Source of the DNA: Liolophura sinensis | Taxonomy: Eukaryota; Mollusca; Polyplacophora; Chitonida; Chitonidae | NCBI RefSeq assembly: GCF_032854445.1 | Contig: NC_088295.1 | Span: 50,889,385 to 50,953,384, forward strand | Reading direction: 5' to 3' | Length of the DNA: 64,000 bases | Shown here: positions 1 through 10,708 of the stretch, one piece after another | Numbering within the stretch: the first letter of the stretch is position 1 | Layout of the letters: every line of letters begins with the position of its first letter | Made by a program: the position numbers and the translations under genes | The notes under the pieces: model-generated | What the model was told of the DNA's origin: nothing | Databases searched by the model: none | What the model saw: only the letters and a program-made list of their open reading frames with translations

Positions 1-804
1 AACCTTTGAAAGTTCTGATGACCTACATAGGGTTTTGCCAAAACCATAATTGGCAATGTCCAAGCACAGTCATCTGTAATCTTCATCTTTTTTGACGGAT
101 ATGATATAATCAAGCCTTGAGCTCTATTATTCGCACTATTTTCATATCGTTCCAACTTGTAAATGACAAAGCTCTTGCAAAGTATCTAGACCTAATCGAT
201 AAATATCACAGGAGAAGTTGGATTGTCTGGAGAATGGTTGTGAGTTGGTTAATGGAGTGGACTGATCGAGCTAATTGAACAATGCATGATTTGGCGTGTT
301 TAGCACATTTAGTGATTATGGTTTATATAGATTTGTTCATGTGCGCACGATGCTCCAAAGCTGTAACATCAATGACAGTTTAAAATAGAATCACAAGTTT
401 TGCTTCCACATCTCGCCAAGTTCACCATTCACTTGGCAATGCATCTTACGGCGCTTTCTCACTAAAGCCCAAATAGGTTTTATAAATTGCAATTAACACC
501 GTTGTGAGTTTTTTTTTACCTAATTTCACTTAAGCTCTGGCTCTAGGGGTGTTACTCTATGGGCGTCGAGATTACTCTGACGATAGGTGTGGCAAAGATT
601 TTGTTTGGCCAATAATGGCTCTCCAAATCAACGTTAATGCCTGATGCAGTTACCTGCCCATGTGAAATATATCTGGCAATCCTTGGCCGAACAAAATTTT
701 GCCAAACCTAACGTCAGAGCAAAATCGTCGAAGCTAAAGATCCCATAAACGTTGTACAGTATCTTCTTCTATTGTCTTCACTAATATTTAGTATTAAATT
801 GCAG
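1..804 (+). other. Intron of the CUB-domain gene, no exon recognised
   Basis: No convincing open frame is seen. The stretch ends in an acceptor (AAATTGCAG, AG at 803-804) that opens the CUB-like exon, so at least its right part is intron. It contains the imperfect inverted repeat listed separately. Any earlier exons, including the signal peptide, must lie further left. Confidence 0.5.
556..747. repeat. Imperfect inverted repeat, foldback/MITE-like
   Basis: The left arm (about 563-612) and right arm (about 681-734) are reverse complements at most positions. Both arms carry CTCTGACG, a TTGGCAAA-like stretch, ATTTTGTT and GGCCAA, in mirrored order. They are separated by about 68 nt. The outer bases TATGGG (559-563 region) and CCCATA (741-746) extend the pairing. 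This is seen directly in the sequence. Calling it a MITE is inference, because no target-site duplication was identified. Confidence 0.5.
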
Positions 805-3800
805 AAAAAATTGTGAGCGAATTCTGTGTGGATAGTACCTACACTGACAGTCAGCTATACATCAGTAGCGCCGCCTATCCATCCTCCATGTCGGGAGATA
901 ACTCTTCATGCAATTGCCTGGTTACGGCTGGAAGGGATACCAGAGTTAACATCAGCATACAAGCAATAGACGTCTTATTCACAGGGGTCGGATACCGGCC
1001 TCGGAAATGTGAACAGAAATTGATGATTAAATCGGATGAAGAACCAGATGAGAACTTTTCTCTGGACTGCAACGACCAGAAAATGTATGGTTACCGAGAA
1101 GTATTCAGTGGAAGAGGGAACAAATGGCTTCTCACTTTGTACAGTCATCCCGTCTCGGACCGGGGAAGAGTGTGGCTGGCGGTCAAAGGTCAGTGTCGAA
1201 GCCCATATGTATATAACCAGTTACCGCTGTGACAATGTTCGTTGATTTAGGTACATTTTTATTGTTAACAATTGATAAATATATAGCGAGTCAGAATAAG
1301 TAATGCATATAAGCGTGTATTACTGTTTTGGGGCGAATAGTTTCATATAAATTCTTGGCTAATATTGTATTGGGCATTGGTCAAAGAGGGCTGATTGACT
1401 TGCTCAAAAACAGCAGATATTTAAGTCAACTGATTTTCGTTACAGACTGGGACTAATTACTCAGTAACGTTGTCATCATCCCCACCTTAGTTTGACGCAA
1501 GACAGCCACTGACCTACTTTAGACGACAGCGAATGATCTACCTCAAGGGTTCGAAAACTAGCCCAAGAAAATGTTCCACTCCGAATATTGTATCAAATAC
1601 ATTTTTTTTTTTTTGGATAATTTAAACAATGACATATTAAACTTGGCTATGGAGCACAGTAATTTGTTAAGTTTCTTTCTACTTACTGGGGTTTTTTTCG
1701 CAAAGGTTTTACAACTTTATGGTGGGTTAATACACTACCAGCAGTTATTAAGACATTACTAGTTCTGCACTGGTGTTCACATGTGCTCCGGTGAAAGTCA
1801 AGGCCATAAGGAACTGTTTGCCAAGATTAGCCGGTTCGTTCATGTCGAAGCCAAAGATCGACCGTCCAGCTGAATTCCCACCCATGGTTCCTCCATTTGA
1901 GAATTCCGCAGGTGTCGCGGCCGTCTTAACCTAGGCCTTACCATGTTTCCTCAGACAGCGCCGCCAGACATGTCCCCGTGCAGCTAAGGGCTGTATCGTA
2001 TTCAATCAATCATTTATGAGTTCACGGCCTTGATCCGTCTGTCCCTTCAGCCACAGACAATAAGCACAGACTGACGGTACGCTGTGGGCCATCCGTGCAG
2101 TGGAACGAATACCAGCCGGCCAAAATACCGGGAATAGACGAAAGCACGAGGAGATACATTGGCATAGGTAAATATTTAGCAGACGTGGAATTGTAAAGTG
2201 ATCAGGGATTTCACCTGACTTAAAGGCAGACGTTTGATTTTAAAGTATGCCGTAATGCTTCTTTCATTACAACGCTTATTTTATTAGAACGCTTCAATCT
2301 GTTTCTCTGTGTCAATCATATACTTAGATCGTTCTGCTTCCAATTACAAAATCAATATGGTACTTCGATATACGATGTTCCTTTGCCTATATAAGTGGAG
2401 AGGTAAAGTACTTGTCGACAGTGGCCTCCGTGGCCGAGGGGTGTTAGCACGTCAGCGCGCGCAATGATTCGGGAGAACACCTACATCCCCCACCCCCACC
2501 CACCCCGGGTCTCCCAGTCCAGCTCATGCTTTCTTCCTGTCTGGGAAGGTCCGCCAGCAACCTGCGGATGGTCGTGGGTTGTACCCCGCTCTCGCCATAA
2601 TTTTGGCCGTAGGACTATAAGTGAAATATTCTTGAGGACGGTGTAAAACACCGCTCAAATAAATAAATAAATAAATAAATACATACTAGTCGGCACAGTG
2701 TCAGTACACACTGTCTCTGTAGTCGACAAAATCTTGTTTTTTTTTTTAATCGCGATCGAGTGAGATAACCTTGTAAATATTTCAGCAATGCCACCGGTAT
2801 GCTTCTAGGATACCCGTCATAAATAAAATAATGCTGAAATTGACTGTTTGTTTGAAATCGTGTTGTTTTCACGAAGATCGTGCTCACCATGCTCACATAG
2901 TAAACATGTTAAGCCAACAACCCAATGAATGAATAAATGAATGAGGCCATGCAGTTCGTATGTAAAAATCATATCATTTTGTCTTATGGACCAAAGAATG
3001 CGTCACGTAAAAAATATGTAGAAAGCTTATGATGCTATTTTAGCTATACCTTTTCGCATTTTACCACTTTTTCTAGCGCCAGTAAGTCATTCAAAACCAT
3101 TACAGCAGGCAGCTTCAGTGTCTTGGCCACTGTTTTCTTTCAGGAATCTTGGCGGGATGTGCCTTAGCCGTGTGCGTGTTTGTTGTCCTGATTGTCATGG
3201 CCATTAGCTGGCAGTGTCGCATTATCAGGTATGTATTGATGTATAGCCTAAAGTAGGTCTTTTCTTTAAATATTTATACAACACTTACCAACGGACACTG
3301 GAGACAAAATTGCTACAAATAGTATGTGGCCCTGGAATATGTATTCTGCAGGTATATAAGAGTTGAAGCTGCGGTATTTTTAACAAAGTGGACCCCACTA
3401 ATAGTGGTCGCAGTGAGACTATCATAGAATCTGAAACCGTGCTCCGCCTTATAGGCCTACGTTAATCAGGTGCAAAACGTCAGTGTATGGTCTGTATGCA
3501 GACAAGTACAGCGACGTCATTGCGTTACTATGTTGTACGGTATTAAGGGTAGTTTATAACATGGGGGAGCTTCGTACAGAGAGACCAAGAATTATCGGAC
3601 GCAAAAACAATGGCCATTTCGGAAAAACACACGAGAACGATACATTCACCATCTTATAGACGTGATCTTGAATCTCAGGGGGTCCTGGTATGATGGGTGG
3701 CTGACGTCTTCTAACCTCTACATGGTACATGTTTTAACGTGGACAATGCCGTTCCGTCCCTGTGTGTTCAAGTCCTGCTCATGCTGGCTTTCCGTCTGGC

Positions 3801-4744
3801 CGTACTATCAGCAACCTGTGGATGGTTGTGGGTTTCTCTCGGGCACTGCCAATCAAATTACACAACTGGCTATGTAGTTAACTGCACATGAGGCCTAAGT
3901 TTTGTGACGACGTTTCCTAAATTCAACTAAATGAAGCCGGGTTCTCCGAGGAAGTGCTCTGGTGGTATTTCTGACAGCTGTGGCATGGATTCCGTGCTGA
4001 TATGTCCAAAATAATGTCTAAAGCTCAGCTAAAATTTCAGGAAAGACAGGCCGGATCTCACAGGTGATGATTTTTTTTTATTTTGGTTAAAACGGCGTTA
4101 CCTTTGTAAGTTTGTTTGGTATCACTATGCATGAATATTTCTGTTACAGCCGCAAATCGCAGAAGGAGGACAAAATGAAGACAGGAAGCTCGAATGACAC
4201 GAGCCCAATGTCACCGGAAAAACAACCGCCAGAAGGAGATCCCAGCAGCTATCACTCCAACACACTGCCTCAGCATAAACCTCCCAACAATAAAAGGGGC
4301 AGGAAGTCTTCCAAAGCCTCCTACAACACTGTTCCTAGGAACATGGAAAGTCGCAAAAATGAAGATATGGGTCCAATGAAATCGTTCCGAAGTACGGACA
4401 GCTTCTCACAAGCAATGGCTGCGTCTTCGCAGCAGGAGTTTCTTCCGGACTACAGTGTTCCGCCGCCGCCGCCGCCTAGCGGTCTGTACGAGAACATCTG
4501 CATGAGCTCGGCCACGTTTCCTCGCGGACGTCCACTGGTGCACGATCCATACGCTCAGTACTATGCATCAATACAACCGCGTGCTCAAGGCTCACACGAA
4601 GCCAGGAACCAGGCCACGAGCACGCCCTGGGAACCGTACGGGGACAACGCTGCGGACGACGAAGAGTGGCCTCCCCCTTACGTTCCCGAGGAGAACCCTG
4701 CAGCAGAAAATACAACGCACGAGTCAGTACATTACCACCACTAA
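805..4744 (+). CDS. CUB-domain single-pass membrane protein with PPxY tail (3' part)
   Basis: Three exons join in frame: 805-1188, 3144-3228 and 4150-4744 (stop TAA). They give 353 residues; the protein start is outside the window. Exon 805-1188 looks like a CUB domain. It has FC, then 28 residues on SCNC, with an intervening I-S-S-A-A-Y-P like the family's I-x-SP-x-YP. A second Cys pair follows (RKC and LDC, about 20 apart), and it ends GRVWLAVKG. Exon 3144-3228 encodes one hydrophobic helix (ILAGCALAVCVFVVLIVMAI) followed by basic residues, so the topology is probably type I. The last exon is a hydrophilic Ser/Pro-rich cytoplasmic tail with a PPPPPP run, LYENI, and PPPY near the C-terminus. 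PPPY fits the PPxY motif bound by WW domains. Donors are GTCAGT and GTATGT; acceptors are TTTCAG and TTACAG. I do not recognise an ortholog, so the function (surface receptor or adaptor) is inference. Confidence 0.72.
2421..2683 (+). mobile_element. tRNA-derived SINE, family A, near full length
   Basis: The element starts with a tRNA-like head (GGCCTCCGTGGC, diverged A box). It continues with the family body (CCAGTCCAGCTCATGC, CAACCTGCGGATGGTCGTGG) and the conserved end AAGTGAAATATTCTTGAG...GGTGTAAAACACC, and closes with an (AAAT)n tail. It lies in the intron between the CUB and transmembrane exons. No clear target-site duplication was found, so it is probably an older copy. Confidence 0.8.
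3745..3860 (+). mobile_element. SINE family A, truncated fragment
   Basis: It shares the family A middle section (GTTCAAGTCCTGCTCATGC, GCAACCTGTGGATGGTTGTG) but lacks the head and the 3' tail. It sits in the intron just before the cytoplasmic-tail exon of the CUB gene. Confidence 0.7.
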
Positions 4745-6719
4745 CTGGGGCCATTTGCCTGCAGAAAGGAACATTTAAGTGTCACTCCTAGATTAGTGTG
4801 GTGAATGGACGAAGTTTACACTCAACAGTAGTGCCCATGGTTTACACCCAAGGGTACATGCTCAAGCTCAAGCTGTTTTTGGAAGGTTTCTATTCCAAAG
4901 CCTGCTCTCCAAATCGTACAAGCGTTCGGGTAGCCTAACCAATTTATTTTTAACCATTTTTTTCTAATCGACCATCTCTTGTTACTTTTTCGACACACAG
5001 AAATCAACAATCTTGTGTCACTGCAGGTATTGTCAGTTATTTGCAAGTCATGAACACTGTGTGAAATAATGCGGCGATTGAATGCTTATATAGTGCTACC
5101 GAACAGAGAAAAGAAGTAACACTGATCAATAATAAATAATGGTTTACTGGGACCCTGAAGTCTGGTGAAAGAGATGAAAGACGTTGCCTAAATCATTAAA
5201 AGTAATGTTTCTTCTGGCCGAAGATAAAGAAGTTCAAATTGACGTATGTGAAACAATGCTTGGGTACATTGTTCAGAAAAGTTGGAAATAGTGTTTATAC
5301 GATGGATTCCTTCTACTCTTTCCTGACTGACTATCGAGTGTTTCGTATTACCGTCTCATGTGAAACTTGCTTACTCTGCGCCGAAACCATACCGTTACCA
5401 TCGCTCGTTCATTGCCTCTCGCTTATACTGGTGCGCGCACAGTGTTTGTCACTCCATGTATCATCTGTGAATGCACATCCCAGTTTCAGTTTAAAAGCTT
5501 TGTGTGTTGTAACTGTGGTATGTCTGATTTAGAATGAAGCCCAAAGCTGGTATTCAGAGGACTTTTCACATACTGGATATAGAGAAACGCTGAAGAGTCG
5601 CACAGATTGCAAGTTGAATGTTGGTGTAGATACTTATCTGTGATCAGCCAAATGTGGACCGATGGACATTTCATGTGTGTCTGACATCAGCGAAAATCAA
5701 CAGCTCACTCTTACCTGTTGTTGTATAGAGACTCGCTCATCGTATCACCAGTTGTTAAGAAGTCGATGCAGGATTATACAGTTACCATGATACGATACAG
5801 AGACATACTGGACAAACAATTACCGGCTCCGAGCAAGACATGCAGAATTTCAACGTTTTTATGATGTCTCTTCAATAAGTGGTTAAAGTGCTCTCTAATT
5901 TACAGCGTAATACTGTAAACGCTGCGTAATGGTGTGTGGACATGGATATATACATACACGTGTGGTGATAGCGCTCTAGCTAGAACACGTGTGCCGTTCG
6001 AGGTGTTAATCGCACACTTGTGCTTAACTGATCTAAACACGGAGAAGAGAGGCAGCGCTACTTTATTATTGGTTTTCAGCCTCAGGTCGAGTTATGTAAT
6101 TATGTAAATGAGTGTACTTCATCACTATGCAGAATCGTACGACATTTTTATACACGTGTGCGTGAGTATAGTTACTGAGCAACTGTACATATTGTGTGCG
6201 TTTAGTTTTAGCCATACGATATCGTGCTTCCTCAGGTCACGTTCTTGTGACCGGATATATTGCCTTATACATTTAAAATTCATCGTTTATCCCATTCTCA
6301 AATATCATTATGTATGTCTTCTTTATTCTCGTTCCAAACATGAATCTGATATGAAAATATCCTCGTATATGTTTGCCTCTTAGACCTCGCTGGGCGAGTT
6401 ATATCTGATTTGCTTTCCGTCGAGGCCATAATATAGATGCGTTGGAGGAAGAATGAGACGGTAGATATTAATACTCGAAGCTTTGTGAGTAAACTCGAAG
6501 CAGTGTAAACTTAGAAGTACACCTCTGTTTAAATTCATGTCAAAAGCAAGATAATTATGATCGAATTCCGTGTTGGCAAAGTGTACCTCATTTTGTTTAT
6601 GAGTGCTCATCAAAGGGCTGGTACAGTCTGCACTTGCACTCGTAACAGAAAACATAAGGCGGTTTAGGATTGAAACACGCATATCAGTGTAGTATAAACC
6701 AAGATGCCAAATTGCACTC

Positions 6720-6935
6720 TACATGTAGAGCCAAAATAAAAGTTAACGCTGGCTCGCGGCTTGCACAAAGACCTACGGTACGTGTAGAGCCAAAGTGCTA
6801 GTTTGTACTGGCTCGCCACTTGCAAATAGGCCTACGTGTTACGCGAAGAGCTAAATGCTAGTTTGTTCTGGCTCACTGCTTGCACCTGCATTTACATCTA
6901 AAATGACAGTTTACATAATGACTCACCATTTGCTT
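6720..6935. repeat. Three degenerate copies of a ~62-bp unit
   Basis: Each copy runs from AGAGCCAAA or AGAGCTAAA through CTAGTTTGT or AAGTTAACG to CTGGCTC and CTTGCA. The copies start near 6727, 6786 and 6848. They are well diverged, so this is an old local amplification. Confidence 0.6.
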
Positions 6936-8097
6936 ACATGTGGTTGTTATTTTTGTTATTTGTCGTACGGCGAACCTATTACCACACAAGTTACTTTTGT
7001 GTCATATAATTGAAATTCCTTAGTTTTTTTTTTCTATATATATGACTTGCATTCTTTGTAACTATGCCGGAAGAGCTCTGATATATGTGGTGTGGACCAC
7101 GTAATTCACTCCTCATTCAGCATGGAATAAAAGTAGTGACTAAAATTATTTTAAAGAGGATCAGAGTTAGAAATATCATACAAGATCTCATCCAGACTGG
7201 CAATTTGTGTGTTCAGTCATGTGTAATAACTTCATGCCTAGCTTAATCTTGCACAGAAAACCACCCCACGTGTATAATCCAGTCAAAGGTGTTTCGAATG
7301 ACTGACAGTCTATAGACAAGTGCATTTGAAGGTATGAGTCAAAGTCGATACGAAGAAGAATCACCCAGTTGTCACTTTTGAGTTTTCCTGCACATGTGTA
7401 GTTACGCATAGGAAATGTACATGATATTGTGTAATGAGCAAGTAAATGCCAGTACATAAGGCCATGGATGGGTAGATAATACTTTTATTGATTTCACTTC
7501 TTTAATAATGGGTCTACTCTGTCTATAATACAAACAATTTATATTGTTTGGAATGTAATTAATTTCGATGTTTAGCACAGACTCATAGTCAGCCTTTCAG
7601 TCATGCAGCCTTTCACATCGGAGTCAACAATTACGTCACTCACCTAATGTACGACACTTCTCCATGCATGTATTTGTCTATCTGCGAGGCAATCCGTGAT
7701 GTGTACTGTAGGGTTTTGTAGCGATTTTAGATGGATTGTTACTGATCCTTTATGAAAAAGACTTAATGCAAAATACTGATGTCAACGAAATATTTGAAAG
7801 AGACTCGATAGTAAATATAACAATTATGTGTTTATCAAACAGCCCACCAACTCGAATGCGCCATATCCTCGTAACTATATATATATACATTAGCGAGCAC
7901 GCACGCGTTGTCACCTGTTCTTAATTTTTAGACATTTAAAGGACATTTCTTGATTAAAGGAATGTATTGATGGTCAAAGGATGATTTCTGTACATCATTG
8001 TACATCTTGTCCAAGATTGTGGATAAATTGCATCAAAACTTTTGCATGTATATAGTTTCTCGTACACATATACGTAATAGTTTTTATTATTAAAGAC

Positions 8098-8415
8098 TCA
8101 ATAGTCGTCCCAGTAAAATGAAATAATTGTTTCTGGAAGACTGTATACCCAACTGGTGGATGGAATTGATGTATATTTTTCTGTTTGTTTGTTTTTTGTT
8201 TTTTTTCACTTCCTCTCCGCTACTATACATGTATGCATGCCAAAAACCTAATGAAACCAGTACAAATCTCATATGTCTTCCCAGTAGAATGAAATAATTG
8301 TTTCTGGAAGACTGAATACCCTACTGGTGGATGGAATTGATGTATAATTTTATTCATTTCCTCTCTGCTACTATACATTTATACATACATGCCCAAAACC
8401 TGATGAAACCATTAC
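8098..8415. repeat. Direct duplication of ~170 bp
   Basis: Two near-identical copies start at about 8106 and 8278. Both contain CCCAGTAAAATG or CCCAGTAGAATG, AAATAATTGTTTCTGGAAGA, ACTGGTGGATGGAATTGATG, and a closing CCTAATGAAACC or CCTGATGAAACC. The second copy lacks the T-rich insertion present near 8185-8205. Confidence 0.75.
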
Positions 8416-9619
8416 AAGTATTGACAGTTATAAGAATTATGCAATCAGAACGTGTGTTAAAAGTAATATTTGAAATATAAAGCACTCTGGATTTCTCAGA
8501 ATTTTAAATGGAAGTGTAATATATTTATTTGCTGTGTGCATTGGTGAATAAAGACAAAGGCATCAAAGTTTTCTGTGATTCAGATAGTTTCCCTCGGTGG
8601 CACCGTGAGTCAAGGACAGTGTGTGACACAAACATTAATGGCTCGCGTGTTGTAACCAGTTATAGTAGCACTGAACCGTCTGATCAGTTTATTTGCTAGG
8701 AGCATTTGTTATACATATAGATGATTTTTTTTAGTACTATATAACCCTGAAGGACGGGAACTGCAAGGCATGAATTGCCCAATCATAGCAAATGTACCAA
8801 TACCACATCACGCGATCAAACTGGTAGCCTGCCTCTAATAATAAGAAACCGAGAGCGTACATGAACAACTATATAAAAGTCGGAGATATGATGATTATTT
8901 TTTGTTCTATAAAACAATATTTTCGGAAGATAATAAAGCTGGAAAAGAAAATTTCTCAAAGCCTAAGATAATACGACTGGTGAACTAACATTACATGGGA
9001 CGTGTGTTAATAGCGCAATGTATGGGTCAGGACAAAAAATTCCATTCACGGAGCAATATTTATCCGTCTCTTCAAAAAAAACGTTTTTTCACTGAAGCAG
9101 ACATTCCTGTCCTCACTGACATACAGACGTAATTATTTTACTTAGTAAAACAGTCGAAGAAGAAATCGAAGCCGATTTAAAAATTCACAGAATCTGAACA
9201 TCCGGTGAATTATGGGTTCGTAGGTCAAAGATACATCTTATCTTAACCTCTTGGGAACAAAGACATTTAACTAGGAAATCAACTTTATTGTTTATAACTT
9301 TTCGTGCAACCGAAGTAGCACTGTTACGTAGCATGTTATAAAATGGTTAAGGATTTCACCGCCAGGGAACAATGGGCTGATGGGCCGATCCAACCACCCT
9401 GAAAAGTTGTGGAAATCTAATTAGTTAGTGTAAAAATTAAGTCAGACATAGAACACTCAGTAAACTCTCAGTGAATTAAAGTAAATCAAGTCAAGTGGTT
9501 CTTCTCAAAAAAAAAGTGTCGTCTCCTGGTGTAATTTCAATGAAGTGCTAGGTTTGAAAAATCTCGACCAAGGGAGATCACTCTCATTGACAACTAGCTG
9601 ACAAAGTTTCCTACACCAA

Positions 9620-10020
9620 GTGAGTTGAGGAGTGAGTAAGTGCGTGCTTGGGGTGCTTCATTCTTTTGACTGAAAAATTGTTAAGTATGACGTTAAGTCA
9701 TACTTAACAATTTTTCAGTCAAAAGCATCCTTTGAGTGTATGCAATGTGCCTCCTTGTTGCAGGCCGGATTTCCACCCCTTTTATCTAGTGCTGCTTCAC
9801 TGAGACGAAATACCGGAGGCAAGAAAGGCGCCCCGCCCGAGCCATTATACTGATACGGGTCAAGCAGTCGTTGTACTATCCCATTCAAGCTGAACGCCAA
9901 GCGAGGAAGCTACAAATTCCTCTTTTAAGGTCTTAGGTATGACTCGACCCAGGATTAACCCTGGATCTACCGCCTCCAGAAGCGGACGCTCTACCAACTG
10001 TGCTATCGGGACCAGTACGG
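9620..10020 (-). mobile_element. tRNA-derived SINE, family B, with inverted 3' end
   Basis: On the - strand it reads GGTCCCGATAGCACAGTTGG (A-box-like) and AGAGCGTCCGCTTCTGGAGG, then a B-box-like ATCCTGGGTCGAGTC, the body CTTCCTCGCTTGGCGTTCAG, and a tail ending in CCCAAGCACGCACTTACTC-like repeats. The tail region is abnormal: 9663-9691 and 9697-9725 are perfect 29-bp inverted arms around a 5-nt spacer. The open frame across the body is also found in another family B copy at 31.9 kb and simply reflects shared element sequence. Confidence 0.8.
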
Positions 10021-10579
10021 GTATACCATATCTGCTGATGGCGCCGGATTTCAAACAAACTCCATTTAATACCACATGAAAGGTCATACATGTGTTGCCA
10101 ATTGCCTATTGTTGCCAGGGTCTAGAAAACAGCACAGGTATCCCTAAGGCTGGGATTGAACTGGGATGTCGTCACAGGTACCCCATTTCAAAGTCTTCTG
10201 TAGGACTCTGATCAAAAATGAACTTTGTTCACAACAAATTAAAATGATATATGATTAAAACATACACAAAGAGTAAAAGGTTTGGGCCAGAAAATTTTAA
10301 TTAGAGTGACATGATATAGAAAGTTTCCTAAAACAATACTGAAAAAAAAAAATAAAATGTCATGCAGTTTGTGCTTAAAACTGACGAAGTCAAAGGAACG
10401 GACTGCAAAGAATTGATCCTTGGCAAACCACTAAAATGGCACCCAAATATACCGCAACTTATTTCCTAATACTTATTTGATAAGAATTAACTGAATCCAA
10501 ACATTTCAATTCAAAGTTGAGATTTACAAACCATATGGTGTAAAGAATCCAGCAGCTGTCCAACATTTATTTATCACAT

Positions 10580-10708
10580 TTATTTGAATAGTGTTTTGTG
10601 CTGTACACAAGAATATTTGACCTATACAATGGCAGTCAGCACTATGGTGGGAGGAATACCGGCAGGGTTCATGTCCATCCACAGGCTGCTGGCAGATCTT
10701 TCCACACC
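10580..10708 (-). mobile_element. SINE family A, truncated (3' half)
   Basis: In reverse complement it carries the family A end (CAAATATTCTTGTGTACAGC-like), the CCACCATAGTG segment and GCCAGCAGCCTGTGGATGG. The tRNA-like head is missing. It is diverged from the other copies. Confidence 0.65.

Larger units (their letters stand above)
4745..9620 (+). other. 3'UTR of the CUB gene and intergenic DNA
   Basis: No protein-coding exon is supported here. Possible polyadenylation signals AATAAA lie at 5131-5136 and 8548-8553. The first is about 390 nt after the stop codon and is the likelier end. Short open frames are uncoded-looking, with no splice sites or domain signatures. Small tandem duplications at 6.7 and 8.1 kb are listed separately. 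Confidence 0.5.

Noticed and set aside
2421-2700. Target-site duplication around the first family A SINE
   Set aside because: The candidate flanks GTCGACAGT and GTCGGCACAGTG match too poorly.
4041-4063. 23-nt microexon (acceptor TTTCAG, donor GTGATG) in the CUB gene
   Set aside because: It would shift the frame and hit a stop shortly after in the tail exon. Direct joining of 3228 to 4150 keeps the frame.
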